Source of the DNA: Diplonema japonicum
Taxonomy: Eukaryota > Euglenozoa > Diplonemea > Diplonemida > Diplonemidae
DNA length: 64,000 nucleotides
Direction: 5' to 3'
Assembly: GCA_964019335.1 (NCBI GenBank)
Contig: OZ025699.1
Location: 62,001 to 126,000 of the forward strand
A model generated the notes under the pieces. That model was given only the letters and a program-made list of their open reading frames with translations, was not told where the DNA came from and made no database searches. A program made the translations under genes and the position numbers. Below, one piece after another: positions 39,398-48,321 of the stretch. Every line of letters starts with the position of its first letter. Positions within the stretch are counted from its first letter, which is position 1.

Positions 39398-39423
39398 TCT
39401 GAAGTCGTTTAACAACTTCAGAC
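39398..39423 (-). other. 3' hairpin of family C
   Basis: TCTGAAGT and ACTTCAGA form a perfect 8-bp stem around TGTTAAACG, 45 bp after the ORF2 stop. Stem-loops near the 3' end can be the RT recognition site in stringent LINEs. Confidence 0.5.
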
Positions 39424-39467
39424 CTCAATGTTTGGAGAGTATAACATATTATAATTTATAAGTTTTT

Positions 39468-42400
39468 TCACAATGTTCCCTGCCGCTCCAAGAGCTGGGC
39501 GGTCTTACAGGCGTCGGTGGACAGGAGGACTTTGAGGGAAGGAAGGGAGCTACCGAAGATCTGACTCCTTTGGTCGATCCTCTTTCCGTCTTGGCATTCC
39601 CGTAGGAGGTGGCTTAGAGTCTGGGGTTGCGAACATAGATGGCACGGGACCTCCTCGACTGGGGGTATGAGTAGGTATCCGCAAGTGAGTGGGCTCTTCC
39701 CCACCCTCAGCCTCATGATCGCCACTTCTTTCTTTCTGTCCAGCTCCTCGAACTTCTCGTAACTTCCGGCAAACTGCTCCCTGTACGTCTTTGTGACGCC
39801 AGTATCCTTCCATAGGCGGAGGTGGCTTCTGATGACATGCTTCCTCACCAGAGTTTTAACCACCTCAATGTCTGTCTCACGGGTGTGGGCCAGTCTTTCG
39901 CTCGCCTCTTTTGCCTTCTGGTCCGCCTTCTCGTTCCACTTGTACCCGCAGTGACTCGGGACGTATTGAACGATTAGCTTGTGGCCTCTGCCTGTCAAGC
40001 TCGCGACCTCCTGCCAGAGTTCGAAGTCATCTTTGGAGGCTGCCGACATGTGTCCCTGGCACATCTTCCGTATCACCGACTGCGAATCTGTGCATATCAG
40101 AACCATCCCTTGGCTTGCAAGCTTCCTCTCTGAGAGTCTTGTCGCCAGTCGGATCCCTAGCCTCAGGGCCCTGAGTTCGCATTTGTAGGATGTCGAATAC
40201 AGTCCACCGCTGATCCCGTAGGCAGCATCGGACCCGTTGTGCAGCAGGATGGCGGCCGAGCCTCCGTTTTTCCCATCCTTTACGGACCCGTCTGTGAACA
40301 CCATGCAGAATGCCCGGCCGTGTTTCTCGCATAACCTGTTCAGGGTGTTCGTTGTTGCCTCTTTCCTGACCTCTTTTGGGTCCGTCCTTTTCACCTGCGT
40401 GTCTAGGAAGGGGGAGAGCACGAGTTGCCCCTCGAATCTTTGCCAGGGTGCAACCGCGAGTCTCCTCATGAAGACGGCGCCCGAGTGAGGTGTGCCCGTC
40501 CTCTCTGGGAGTTTGTAGGCTTTCGATGCCTCTCTCTGTTTGTCAGACCAAGTCCTCCTTGGTAGGAGCTTCTCGTACCTGGTCAGATCCTCCAGAGGCT
40601 GAGTCGCCTGGTATGCGGCGGTGTCCACTTTTCTCATCAGTGACTCGTAGAGCAACAGGCTGTCGTGTTCGATCAGCGCATCCAGGGTCCACAGCCCCGC
40701 TTCGTTCAGTGTCGCGAATGTCTCTGATGACGCGATGCAGCCTGTGATCTTCACCGCTGCCCTGTATTGAAGCTTCTTGATGCCTTCGTGGGGCGTGTTC
40801 CTCCCGCTCGGGAGAAATGACCCGTACACGCCCAAGCAGTATCTGAAGACTGGTTGCACATATGTGAGGTATAGAGCCCTCAACACCACCTTCTTGCAAC
40901 CCCATCTCGTTCCCGCAAGGCAGCTCAGCAGCCTGACCCTGCTTTCACCTCTTTCCAAGACGTCTCTGGAGTGTTCGGAGAAAAGCATGTCCTCCTCGAA
41001 GGTGACTCCGAGCAGCTTTGTTTTTTCGACCACCTCGAGTTCTTCGCCGGTCTTGAAAGTTGCTCTGATCTTCCCCTTCAGTGTTCTCTGCGGATAGGAG
41101 ATGCCAGCAACGGGAAGGAACTCTGTCTTTCCCTTGGAGATCACCATCGAGTTTCTCGAGCACCAGCTCTCCACAACCCTCAGGATCTTCATCAGTTTTC
41201 CATTCAAGCTGTCCAGGTCTTTTTCGTGCAGCACCACCGCAATGTCGTCTGCGTACATCACGGCATCAATGCCCTCCTTTTCGAACGTCTCTGAGAGGTC
41301 GTCCATGTAGATCGAGAAGAGGGTTGGGGCAAGGATGGTTCCCTGTGGAACCCCACCCGTTATGTGTTCGTGCTTCCCTGTTTCGCCACTCACCTTGACG
41401 GCAGCGATCCTCTGGTCTAGGAAAGCGGCCACCCAGTCCGTAATTCTTTGCGGGTAGCCATTACTCCTCATTTTCGCATTTAGACCCTTGTGCCACACTG
41501 TGTCGAAGGCTCCTTTCAGGTCGAAGAGCAAAAGTCCGCCGCAGAACTCATCGTCTCTGATGCGGTTCAGTTTCGTGGTCACTTGCAGGACGTTCTCTTC
41601 TGTGGAGCGCCCTTTCCTGAAACCTGACTGCATTTTGTGCACCCTCTTCACATCTCCCACGTCTTGGTGGTAGTCGACCCTTATCTTTACTATCCTCTCC
41701 ATTGTCTTTGAAATGTTGGAGGTTAGCGATATCGGTCTGTACGATGCCGGATCACTTCTTGACTTGCCCTTTCCTTTGTAAAGTGGGATTATGTGCGTGA
41801 ACCTCCAGTCTGATGGTACCACTCCCTTCTCCCATGACATATTGAACAGATGGAGTAATGTGTCCATGGCCGTCCCCCCCAGGTGTTTCAGCATCTCGTT
41901 GTAGACACCGTCTGGGCCCGGGGATTTCCCCTTCTTCAACTGCCTCAGCGCGTGCTTCAGTTCCTCCATGCTTATCCCTGGGCAAGTGACCCTGTCCCTC
42001 AAGTCCTTGATCACTTTGGACTTCCTGTTTTCACCGTCCAGCATCTTCTTTGTGTCCTTGTTAAGGTGGGGTGCAAAAGCCTTTGCGTAGTGCTCCACAA
42101 GGACGTCTGCTTTTTGCTTCGCCGATGTGTGTAGCTTGCCGCCTGCCATTAGTGGTGCTACTGGATCTTTGTCCTTCCTGCCATCGAGCGTTTTTATCGT
42201 CCTGAAAGCGTGTCCCAAGTCCTTTTTCTGAGACAGCTCCTTCATGTAGTCGGCCCACGCTCTTTTCTTCCCTTCATCGATCTGTTTCTGCACTTGCCTG
42301 CTGATTTCACCAAGCCTCTCGCATTGTTCTATCGATGGGATGCCGATGTCCGACATAATCTCCTTCTTCAGAGCGTTTCTTCTTCCAACCAGTTGCGTCA

Positions 42401-43460
42401 GCTCTTCAGTCCACCACGCTTTCCCGCCTCTCGCTCCCCCTCTTGGGATGAAGAGCCTGGCGGCCTCCTTGACTGCTTCAGTGAACTGCTTGTTTAGCCT
42501 GACCGGGTCTCCTGTTCTCTGCAGGTGCCTCAGGGTGTACTCCAGATGATTTCTGTACCCCTCCCAGTCAGCTTTTTTGAAGCTGAATTTCTTAATGGTT
42601 GGTCCGGTTTCGTATTTCGTTCTTATCCGGATGGACATGGGTATGTGGTCAGACCCCCATGAATCGAGGGTTGTCCAGGATCTAGAGTCCATGTCTGGCC
42701 CGCTTATCACCAGGTCCGGTGATGATAAGGAACCTCTTGTGTTCAATAGTGTCGGTGTGGCTTTGTCATTCCAGGGTCGCATCCCTTTCTCGATCATCCA
42801 CTTTGCGACTTTGTCACCTATGAGGTCCTCTTTCTTTCTTCTCCCGTCCCACAGAGGGTGGTGGGCGTTGAAATCCCCCATGATTAAGGTTCTGTCCCCT
42901 GTCGGGAGTGTGTTCGGGTTGAAGTAGGTGTCGATGCTCGGTCTGTCATCGCTCGGATCTGACGGCGATGTTGGTGGAAGGTAGATGTTCACCAGGAGGA
43001 TCTCCTTTTGACCTGGCGGGTATATTTTGACGTCCAGTCTTTCCGTCACGTCATTTTTCTTCTCCTTCCTTTCGACACCGCTAGCGTTGATGCCTTCTTT
43101 CACGAGAGTCAGTAAGCCGCCCCCTTTTATGGGGAAATTCCTCCTTCTCGGTCGCGTCCTGTCTCTTCGGAAAGCTCTGTACCCTTCGAACCAGCCGTGG
43201 ATCGCATCGTCTGATGTTAGGTGTGTCTCTTGGAGACACAGGATGTCCGGCGCTGTTTCTTCGATAGCCTTCTCGATTTCGGCCTTCCTAGCTCTGAGGG
43301 ACCTCACGTTCAGCGAGACTATCTTCAGCCATCCGTCTTTCGCGGCTGGCCCCGGGTTCTGCTCGACGTCACCGCACGCCAAGATGTCCATATCATGTGG
43401 TCCGCAACCTTTGCGCATCTTTCTCGGTGTGGTCGAGGGTCGTTTCAGCATGTATGTCAC
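39468..43460 (-). CDS. family C ORF2: 2A-like peptide, AP endonuclease, reverse transcriptase, RNase H, CCHC
   Basis: Intact 1330 residues. Residues 25-38 read DILACGDVEQNPGP, a canonical 2A-like motif (GDVExNPGP at 30-38), at which the ribosome would skip a peptide bond between G37 and P38 and release a short leader. AP endonuclease: SLNVRSL, QETHL, GDFNAHHPLWD, GSDHIP. RT: FDLKGAFDTVW, GVPQGTILAP, YADD at about 735. RNase H: FTDGSV at about 1053, CTDSQS, PSHCGYKWNEKAD at about 1168. Knuckle CHLCSQPQTLSHLLREC at about 1275. Trypanosome L1Tc and ingi elements carry 2A-like motifs at the same position. It ends in TGA, with TAA three codons later. Confidence 0.95.
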   Translation of the reverse strand: MTYMLKRPSTTPRKMRKGCGPHDMDILACGDVEQNPGPAAKDGWLKIVSLNVRSLRARKAEIEKAIEETAPDILCLQETHLTSDDAIHGWFEGYRAFRRDRTRPRRRNFPIKGGGLLTLVKEGINASGVERKEKKNDVTERLDVKIYPPGQKEILLVNIYLPPTSPSDPSDDRPSIDTYFNPNTLPTGDRTLIMGDFNAHHPLWDGRRKKEDLIGDKVAKWMIEKGMRPWNDKATPTLLNTRGSLSSPDLVISGPDMDSRSWTTLDSWGSDHIPMSIRIRTKYETGPTIKKFSFKKADWEGYRNHLEYTLRHLQRTGDPVRLNKQFTEAVKEAARLFIPRGGARGGKAWWTEELTQLVGRRNALKKEIMSDIGIPSIEQCERLGEISRQVQKQIDEGKKRAWADYMKELSQKKDLGHAFRTIKTLDGRKDKDPVAPLMAGGKLHTSAKQKADVLVEHYAKAFAPHLNKDTKKMLDGENRKSKVIKDLRDRVTCPGISMEELKHALRQLKKGKSPGPDGVYNEMLKHLGGTAMDTLLHLFNMSWEKGVVPSDWRFTHIIPLYKGKGKSRSDPASYRPISLTSNISKTMERIVKIRVDYHQDVGDVKRVHKMQSGFRKGRSTEENVLQVTTKLNRIRDDEFCGGLLLFDLKGAFDTVWHKGLNAKMRSNGYPQRITDWVAAFLDQRIAAVKVSGETGKHEHITGGVPQGTILAPTLFSIYMDDLSETFEKEGIDAVMYADDIAVVLHEKDLDSLNGKLMKILRVVESWCSRNSMVISKGKTEFLPVAGISYPQRTLKGKIRATFKTGEELEVVEKTKLLGVTFEEDMLFSEHSRDVLERGESRVRLLSCLAGTRWGCKKVVLRALYLTYVQPVFRYCLGVYGSFLPSGRNTPHEGIKKLQYRAAVKITGCIASSETFATLNEAGLWTLDALIEHDSLLLYESLMRKVDTAAYQATQPLEDLTRYEKLLPRRTWSDKQREASKAYKLPERTGTPHSGAVFMRRLAVAPWQRFEGQLVLSPFLDTQVKRTDPKEVRKEATTNTLNRLCEKHGRAFCMVFTDGSVKDGKNGGSAAILLHNGSDAAYGISGGLYSTSYKCELRALRLGIRLATRLSERKLASQGMVLICTDSQSVIRKMCQGHMSAASKDDFELWQEVASLTGRGHKLIVQYVPSHCGYKWNEKADQKAKEASERLAHTRETDIEVVKTLVRKHVIRSHLRLWKDTGVTKTYREQFAGSYEKFEELDRKKEVAIMRLRVGKSPLTCGYLLIPPVEEVPCHLCSQPQTLSHLLRECQDGKRIDQRSQIFGSSLPSLKVLLSTDACKTAQLLERQGTL

Positions 43461-43949
43461 TCTGCCTTTGTGGTCACCCCTACCTTCAGGTCTTCGAAGA
43501 TAGGGTTGTACGACTTGGGGGGGGCCGGCCCTAACAGACCTTACGTCGCCACCACTAACGCCTTGTCCCGTTTGGACACCCCTATACGTGCGGGGCCGGC
43601 CAGGATTTAGCCGCGAGTTGTAGCCAAGTCGTACGAGCTTCCTTCGCGCAGAGAGATGACATTGCTGTGACCCGTTGTCGTCGTCGTCGTCGTCGTCGTG
43701 TATTATTTTTTTTTTATTTTTATATTTTCTTTTTGTTGTTTTTTTTTTTTCTCTTGTTCTTTTATTTTCTTTATGTTTTTTTTTTTGTTTTTGTTTTTTT
43801 TTTTATGGTTTTTTTTTTTTTTTTTTTTATTATTTTTTTTTTTGTAGACGAATTGGGGGGTTGGGGGCTTAATAGGGAAACACTTTCTTTTTTCTTTTTT
43901 TTTTCTTTCTTATCTATTATGGTAAAATGGAAAAAACTTATCACCTTTT
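43461..43949. other. inter-ORF region of family C
   Basis: 489 bp. It holds A-rich sequence on the coding strand (43705-43850), a (GTC)n microsatellite at about 43676-43699, and an inverted repeat gtacgacttgg (about 43509) / ccaagtcgtac (about 43626) that encloses two ggccggcc boxes. The RNA could fold into a long stem just before ORF2. Confidence 0.6.
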
Positions 43950-45332
43950 TCACCTCTTCTTTGATTTTCCGCCTTTCCCGGACTTCTTCGCTGTGTCCGG
44001 TGTGCTCGGTGTCGGCGATGTCGAGGTGGAGGAGGAGGTTGTCCCCTTCGAACCCTTCGAGCCCCCTGGTGCGTAGGGCGCTGCCTTCAGCGACACCTTT
44101 GCAGAGGCCCATTCCTGGCCCCTGCGCCTTCCTGGTTTTGCTCCGGCGGGAGTGTCTTCCAACTCCGTTTCCGAGCCCGAGGATGGCTGGTGTTGCTGTG
44201 GGGTGTTCGGTTCCAGCTCCGGTCCGATGAATTTGGACGGTGTCGGGGCTGTGGGTGTGGCGGTGGTTTGGGCCTTTTTGGCCTTTAGGGCCGTTCTTCT
44301 GGCGGTGTCCCTCGCGTCCCGCTCCTCCTGCTTGGCCATCATGGCACGCACCCCTTTCTCCAGAGCCTCCTGTTGACTCCTCAGCTGCTCCATCAGAGCC
44401 GGGAGGCTGGTCCTGATCTCTGCCAGACCCTCTCCCTGCTTCCGCAGCTCCTCCCCCTGCACACTTACCTGTTTCTGCAGGGGTTGGATGCTGGTCTGGA
44501 CGGCTGCCAGTCCTTCCCCCTGCTTCAGCACCGCCTCCCCTTGCGCACTGACCTGTTTCTGCAGGGCCGGGTAACTGGACTGTGCTTCTGCCAGAGACGT
44601 CCTCTGTCTCTGCAGTTCCTCTCTCTGCGCGGTGATCTCCTGTCTCTGCGCCGAGAGTTCGGCCCTCTGCGCCGCAACTTCTTGATGCAGATTCTGCATC
44701 TGGGCTACCATATCTGGCGAGATTGTTGCCTGTTGTTGCTGTTGTTGGGGGGGCTCCTGTGTGTTTTTTTGGGGTGTGGCGGTCCTCTTCCTCCACTCTT
44801 CTACTGCCTTGCAGTAGAGCTGCCACCCTACCGACCGGCCGTAGAATTCCAGAAATTCTTCTGGGCTGTACCTGTCTTGGTGGACTTTTGTTCTTTTTTT
44901 TTTTTCTTCCCCCTTCCTCGACCACTTCTTCCCTCCTGCAGCCCTGGACTCCAGGGGGTCGGCCACCTTTATCGCCGGCAGGACTTCTGCCGTGGCGCCG
45001 TTCACCTTGATGCAGGTGTGGTGGGGGGGGGTGCGTGCGGTGTAGAGGAGGAAGGACGCGCCTTCCGTCGTCAGGATGACGACCTTCTCGGTCTGCTCTG
45101 AGACCGTTGCTGCGAGAATCGCAGCTGCGCCCTTCTCCTCCACTCCCTTCGGCAGCGGACCGATGATCCAGTTGCCCTTCCGCACCTCGTCCTTTTTCTC
45201 CTTCTTCTTCTCTTCTTCTTCTTCGAATACCAGATTTAACTCTGGCATCGCCGCGGCGTCTTCGTCCACCTGCATCTGCAGGCTGTCCAGTGGGGGCCTC
45301 GTGGAGGCGTCCGCGCTGGTCTGCTGATCCAT
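43950..45332 (-). CDS. family C ORF1, coiled-coil protein
   Basis: 460 residues. An acidic then Lys-rich N-terminal part, a possible small folded region (about 50-130), then a long helical stretch (about 210-330) with repeats of the form RAELSAQRQEITAQREELQ and GEGLAxxxTSxxxLQKQVS, a predicted coiled coil. The C-terminal tail is basic and Ser/Thr-rich, ending KGGKSKKR, suited to RNA binding. No zinc knuckle or RRM is visible. Position upstream of ORF2 on the same strand and the trimer-like coiled coil fit a LINE ORF1 chaperone. It ends TGA, with another TGA and a TAA just after. Confidence 0.7.
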   Translation of the reverse strand: MDQQTSADASTRPPLDSLQMQVDEDAAAMPELNLVFEEEEEKKKEKKDEVRKGNWIIGPLPKGVEEKGAAAILAATVSEQTEKVVILTTEGASFLLYTARTPPHHTCIKVNGATAEVLPAIKVADPLESRAAGGKKWSRKGEEKKKRTKVHQDRYSPEEFLEFYGRSVGWQLYCKAVEEWRKRTATPQKNTQEPPQQQQQQATISPDMVAQMQNLHQEVAAQRAELSAQRQEITAQREELQRQRTSLAEAQSSYPALQKQVSAQGEAVLKQGEGLAAVQTSIQPLQKQVSVQGEELRKQGEGLAEIRTSLPALMEQLRSQQEALEKGVRAMMAKQEERDARDTARRTALKAKKAQTTATPTAPTPSKFIGPELEPNTPQQHQPSSGSETELEDTPAGAKPGRRRGQEWASAKVSLKAAPYAPGGSKGSKGTTSSSTSTSPTPSTPDTAKKSGKGGKSKKR

Positions 45333-45391
45333 TTTTATAAATTTTTATTAAAATTTATTATGTGATAGTGTATCAGACCCCCCACCTAACC

Positions 45392-45833
45392 TTTTTTTTT
45401 TTTTTTTTTCAAAATACCAATGCAGGGCCGCCATGGAGAGCAACACCTGAGAAAAGGAAAAAAAAGGTGAAGGGAAACCATGGGGAAATAGGGAGGGCAA
45501 TGGACCAGGCTTCTGCAAGCAGGAGGAGCCCTGGTCCCCCACCAACCCGTGCTCTGCTTTGGGACAGCCGAAGAGGGCTGAATTACATTATTCCCTCAGT
45601 CAAGTGAGAGAAAAACGGGGGCCTACCTTCCAGCTGGATGTCCTTCTTTGGCTGGAACCTCCGGCGGAAAGCCCCCCAGGGAGGTATTGCTCCTATTGAG
45701 CGAATCATTGGTGAGTGTGAAACTAAAAGAAAGGGGAAATGGGAAACAGTGAGAGGAAGGGGAAGGAAGGGAAAGGAAGGGAAAGGAAGGGAAAGGGGAA
45801 ACACAACATTCCATTTAACACACACACACGGGG
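45392..45833 (-). mobile_element. family A 3'-end copy upstream of family C
   Basis: Poly(A) tail at 45392-45409 on the minus strand, the conserved family A 3' core and the ggaag tract; it breaks off before the ORF2 stop. No tRNA directly follows its tail; the family C leader does. Confidence 0.85.
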
Positions 45834-45905
45834 AACTAAAAGTGTCTCGAGTTCCTCTCCTTGGAAGGTGTTATTAGTTGGAGCTTGAGGGAGAAGAAAA
45901 AGAAA

Positions 45906-45977
45906 CATCCGTGGCAGGACTCGAACCTGCAACCGCCTGATTCGTAGTCAGGCGCTCTTCCATTGAGCCACACGGAC
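45906..45977 (-). tRNA. tRNA-Arg (ACG)
   Basis: Acceptor GTCCGTG with CACGGAT, D arm GCTC/GAGC, anticodon arm CCTGA-CTACGAA-TCAGG (anticodon ACG), T arm GCAGG-TTCGAGT-CCTGC, discriminator G. A T-run (ttctttttcttc) follows as terminator. The tail of a family A-derived element ends 1 bp before its first base. Confidence 0.95.
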
Positions 45978-45978
45978 C

Positions 45979-46427
45979 TTTTTTTTTTTTTTTTTTTTTT
46001 TTCAAAATACCAATGCAGGGCCGCCATGGAGAGCAACACCTGAGAAAAGGGAAAAAAAAGGTGAAGGGAAACCATGGGGAAATAGGGAGGGCAAAGGACC
46101 AGGCTTCTGCAAGCAGGAGGAGCCCTGGTCCCCCACCAACCCGTGCTCTGCTTTGGGACAGCCGAAGAGGGCTGAATTACATTATTCCCTCAGTCAAGTG
46201 AGAGAAAAACGGGGGCCTACCTTCCAGCTGGATGTCCTTCTTTGGCTGGAACCTCCGGCGGAAAGCCCCCCAGGGAGGTATTGCTCCTATTGAGCGAATC
46301 ATTGGTGAGTGTGAAAATAAAATAAAAAGGGGAAATGGGAAACAGTGAGAGGAAGGTGAAGGAAGGGAAAGGAAGGGAAAGGAAAGTGGAAAACACAACA
46401 TTTCACTTTACACACACGCGGGCGATG
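45979..46427 (-). mobile_element. family A internal-deletion derivative (SINE-like)
   Basis: Contains only the family A 3' region, from just after the ORF2 stop (catcgcccgcgtgtgtgtaaag) to the A-tail, and is joined at its 5' side to two tandem tRNA-like head units. With the heads it is a non-coding element of about 715 bp, like NARTc or SIDER relative to their trypanosome parents. Its tail abuts tRNA-Arg (ACG). Confidence 0.8.
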
Positions 46428-46695
46428 AAATTAACGTCCCGAGGGACGGGTTGCACTTGCCCCTGTACCCTATGGCTCCTCCTAACGGGCTGCTGGGAGA
46501 ATTGAACCGACGCTACTAGAAGGCTGCCCATGCGCTAACCAACTAGACCACGATCGACCCCAAATTAACGTCCCGAGGGACGGGTTGCACTTGCCCCTGT
46601 ACCCTATGGCTCCTCCTAACGGGCTGCTGGGAGAATTGAACCGACGCTACTAGAAGGCTGCCCATGCGCTAACCAACTAGACCACGATCGATCCC
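46428..46695 (-). repeat. tandem tRNA-like head units, 2 x 134 bp
   Basis: Two direct copies (46428-46561 and 46562-46695). On the minus strand each reads GATCGATCGTGGTCTAGTTGG (box A-like TGGTCTAGTTGG), then GGTTCAATTCTCCC (box B-like GGTTCAATTCT), then cagcagcccgttaggaggag and gtccctcgggacgttaattt. The implied acceptor and T stems do not pair well, so it is not a functional tRNA, but it could be Pol III transcribed. Another family A tail stops about 5 bp upstream of the first unit. Confidence 0.75.
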
Positions 46696-46700
46696 AGAAA

Positions 46701-47801
46701 TTTTTTTTTTTTCTTTTTTTTTTTTTTTCAAAATACCAATGCAGGGCCGCCATGGAGAGCAACACCTGAGAAAAGGGAAAATAAAAAGGTGAAGGGAAAC
46801 CATGGGGAAATAGGGAGGGCAAAGGACCAGGCTTCTGCAAGCAGGAGGAGCCCTGGTCCCCCACCAACCCGTGCTCTGCTTTGGGACAGCCGAAGAGGGC
46901 TGAATTACATTATTCCCTCAGTCAAGTGAGAGAAAAACGGGGGCCTACCTTCCAGCTGGATGTCCTTCTTTGGCTGGAACCTCCGGCGGAAAGCCCCCCA
47001 GGGAGGTATTGCTCCTATTGAGCGAATCATTGGTGAGTGTGAAATAAAAGGGGAAATGGGAAACAGTGAGAGGAAGGAGAAGGAAGGGAAAGGAAGGGAA
47101 GGGAAGGGAAAGGAAGGGAAGGGAAAGGAAAGTGGGAAACACAACATTCCATTTAACACACACACACGGGGCGATCCCTTAGCGCAGCACGGGGGCCGCG
47201 GGACCGGCGTCAAGAGAGACCGGAGGAGGAGGCGGCACGTTTGAAGGTGCAGTGACGTCTGTAGACGCCAGGGATGATGGCGAGGTGAACAGTCCGGAGC
47301 GTGACCAGGCGAGCAGGCCAGACTCAACAATGAGGTCGTAGATCTGGGTCACGCGTCTCGACAGGGAGAACGCTAGGGAGGGAGTACCAGCAGGAGTGTC
47401 GATCGCCCCCCTCCCGATCACAGGGCACCCACCGACAACATGCTCCCTGGACATCGGTGCTGCGTGGCAGGCTGGGCACCGGAGCACACCCTTGTGCTTC
47501 CTGTTCGGGCCAGCAGTCTGCAGGAAGCCGAAGAAGAGAGCCGAGTGACCAATCCGCAGCCGCGAGATGACCGTTTCAGCTTGTCTGGGGAAGCCAAGGG
47601 GGAAGTGCGCAGACCGAAGCTCGGTCGCCACCGCGTAGTTGTGGGCGAGGGATGTTATGAGCTCCGTGGACCTCCGCACCACCCACCGTCGCACCAGGGC
47701 CCTCACTGATCGGTAGTCAAGGGAGGGCCTGTCCTGCTTCCGCTTCGTTCCCTCCCCGGCCAGAGCGTCAGCCTTCTCGTTCCCGTCCACCCCACAGTGG
47801 G
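46701..47801 (-). mobile_element. family A copy, 5'-truncated in RNase H
   Basis: Tail at 46701-46729, 3' region, then the last 205 or so codons of ORF2 from the PSHCGVDGNE motif (47179-47801). It breaks at 47801 and is joined to half a tRNA-Arg. It shares the exact ggaag-tract pattern and ORF2 differences with the copy at 60135, so both stem from one recent source. Confidence 0.9.
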
Positions 47802-47845
47802 CCGCCTGATTCGTAGTCAGGCGCTCTTCCATTGAGCCACACGGA

Positions 47846-47846
<1 letters not shown>
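47802..47846 (-). pseudogene. 5' half of tRNA-Arg (ACG)
   Basis: 45 bp identical to the first 45 bases of the tRNA at 45906-45977 (acceptor strand, D arm, anticodon arm). The variable loop, T arm and 3' acceptor are replaced by truncated family A sequence. A full-length family A tail ends 1 bp before its first base. Confidence 0.9.
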
Positions 47847-47876
<30 letters not shown>

Positions 47877-48321
47877 CAAAATACCAATGCAGGGCCGCCA
47901 TGGAGAGCAACACCTGAGAAAAGGGAAAAAAAAGGTGAAGGGAAACCATGGGGAAATAGGGAGGGCAATGGACCAGGCTTCTGCAAGCAGGAGGAGCCCT
48001 GGTCCCCCACCAACCCGTGCTCTGCTTTGGGACAGCCGAAGAGGGCTGAATTACATTATTCCCTCAGTCAAGTGAGAGAAAAACGGGGGCCTACCTTCCA
48101 GCTGGATGTCCTTCTTTGGCTGGAACCTCCGGCGGAAAGCCCCCCAGGGAGGTATTGCTCCTATTGAGCGAATCATTGGTGAGTGTGAAACTAAAAGAAA
48201 GGGGAAATGGGAAACAGTGAGAGGAAGGTGAAGGAAGGGAAAGGAAGGGAAAGGAAGGGAAAGGAAGGGAAAGGAAAGTGGAAAACACAACATTTCACTT
48301 TACACACACGCGGGCGATCCC

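Larger units (their letters stand above)
39086..45391 (-). mobile_element. family C non-LTR retrotransposon, two intact ORFs
   Basis: On the minus strand: a short 5' leader (45333-45391), ORF1, a 489-bp inter-ORF region, ORF2, and a 3' region with a strong hairpin at 39398-39423 and A-rich tails (39086-39146). Both ORFs are open, so this copy may be active. A family A 3' end lies immediately upstream of its 5' leader. Confidence 0.85.

Noticed and set aside
46428-46695. Two functional tRNA genes in the head units
   Set aside because: Box A-like and box B-like motifs are present, but acceptor, anticodon and T stems do not pair, so only a tRNA-like repeat is claimed.
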